Of a stretch of DNA of 42,211 nt, positions 42,098-42,211 are shown in pieces. The stretch's first letter is position 1; each line of letters begins with the position of its first letter. A model generated the notes under the pieces. The model was not told the DNA's origin. It did no database searches and worked only from the letters and a program-made list of their open reading frames with translations. The stretch lies in the NCBI RefSeq assembly GCF_009711935.1, contig NZ_VIKX01000169.1:1-42211 (forward strand), read 5' to 3'. This stretch comes from Dolichospermum sp. UHCC 0259. GTDB taxonomy: Bacteria > Cyanobacteriota > Cyanobacteriia > Cyanobacteriales > Nostocaceae. The position numbers were made by a program, and so were the translations under genes.

Positions 42098-42211
42098 AGT
42101 TATTTAGTCATTGGTCATTGGGCATTGGGCATTGGTCATTGGTCATTAGAAAAATTCTTTCTCCCCCTTGCTCCCCTACTTCCCCTACTCCCCCTACTCC
42201 CCCTAATCCCC
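42098..42211. repeat. Low-complexity spacer: CATTGG units and CCCCTACTC tandem
   Basis: Upstream of ispF lie repeated 'GTCATTGG'/'GCATTGG' units (about 42112-42147), followed by a pyrimidine-rich tandem of 'TCCCCTAC' units to the window edge. Both are slippage-prone spacer repeats; no gene is visible. Confidence 0.8.

Overview
The window is about 42 kb of a cyanobacterial chromosome. The evidence is the repeated HIP1 octamer GCGATCGC (for example 124-131 and 152-159), a Cph1-type phytochrome with its response regulator, a cytochrome b6f Rieske protein, a Ycf37-like photosystem I assembly protein and a COP23-domain protein. AT-rich intergenic DNA, many palindromic and tandem interspersed repeats, and the large two-component genes suggest a filamentous, heterocyst-forming type (Nostoc/Anabaena/Dolichospermum relatives). 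That narrower placement is inference. No tRNA, rRNA, CRISPR array or intact transposase gene was seen.

Left part (1-6000). This is a small defence/stress-type island on the minus strand. It holds the start of a small antitoxin-like gene cut by the window edge, a one-chain restriction-modification protein (nuclease, N6-adenine methylase and specificity region in one polypeptide), a DUF433 gene, and an antitoxin-toxin pair followed within 13 bp by a small S1-domain gene. An imperfect 38-41 bp direct repeat flanks the toxin-antitoxin/S1 block. A plus-strand B12-binding radical SAM gene follows and ends at a perfect 15-bp hairpin shared with the convergent kinase gene.

Signalling and envelope (6000-19900). 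A phytochrome histidine kinase overlaps its Rcp1-like regulator, and a receiver-histidine kinase hybrid follows. Next come a PMT-type glycosyltransferase, a CruG-like family 2 glycosyltransferase, a type IA topoisomerase, a stand-alone cyanobacteriochrome-like GAF protein, GatD, a rhodanese, a minor Rieske protein and a secreted COP23 protein with a long structured leader.

Secretion and housekeeping (19900-34200). A PpiC-type rotamase, an ABC exporter (cyclic-nucleotide-binding domain plus a C39-like domain that has lost its catalytic residues) and an HlyD adaptor form a probable type I secretion set with no substrate gene nearby. They face ycf37, a solute-binding protein, rplT and rpmI; pnp runs divergently from these. 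The 30.7-32.5 kb stretch is accessory: a MITE-like element, a pentapeptide-repeat gene, a frameshifted remnant of a large surface protein, and a small basic protein behind a perfect consensus promoter. argH follows.

Right part (34200-42211). It holds a small membrane protein, larB, two adjacent and dissimilar MscS-type channels, a second MITE-like element, and a minus-strand run of ispF, an unknown protein with a nuclease-like core, a PIN-domain protein and an oligopeptide-binding lipoprotein. The most uncommon pieces are the one-chain restriction enzyme beside the toxin/S1 block, the stand-alone GAF protein, the exporter with a dead C39 domain, and the PIN/unknown pair. Functions here rest on motifs read by eye; no database search was possible.
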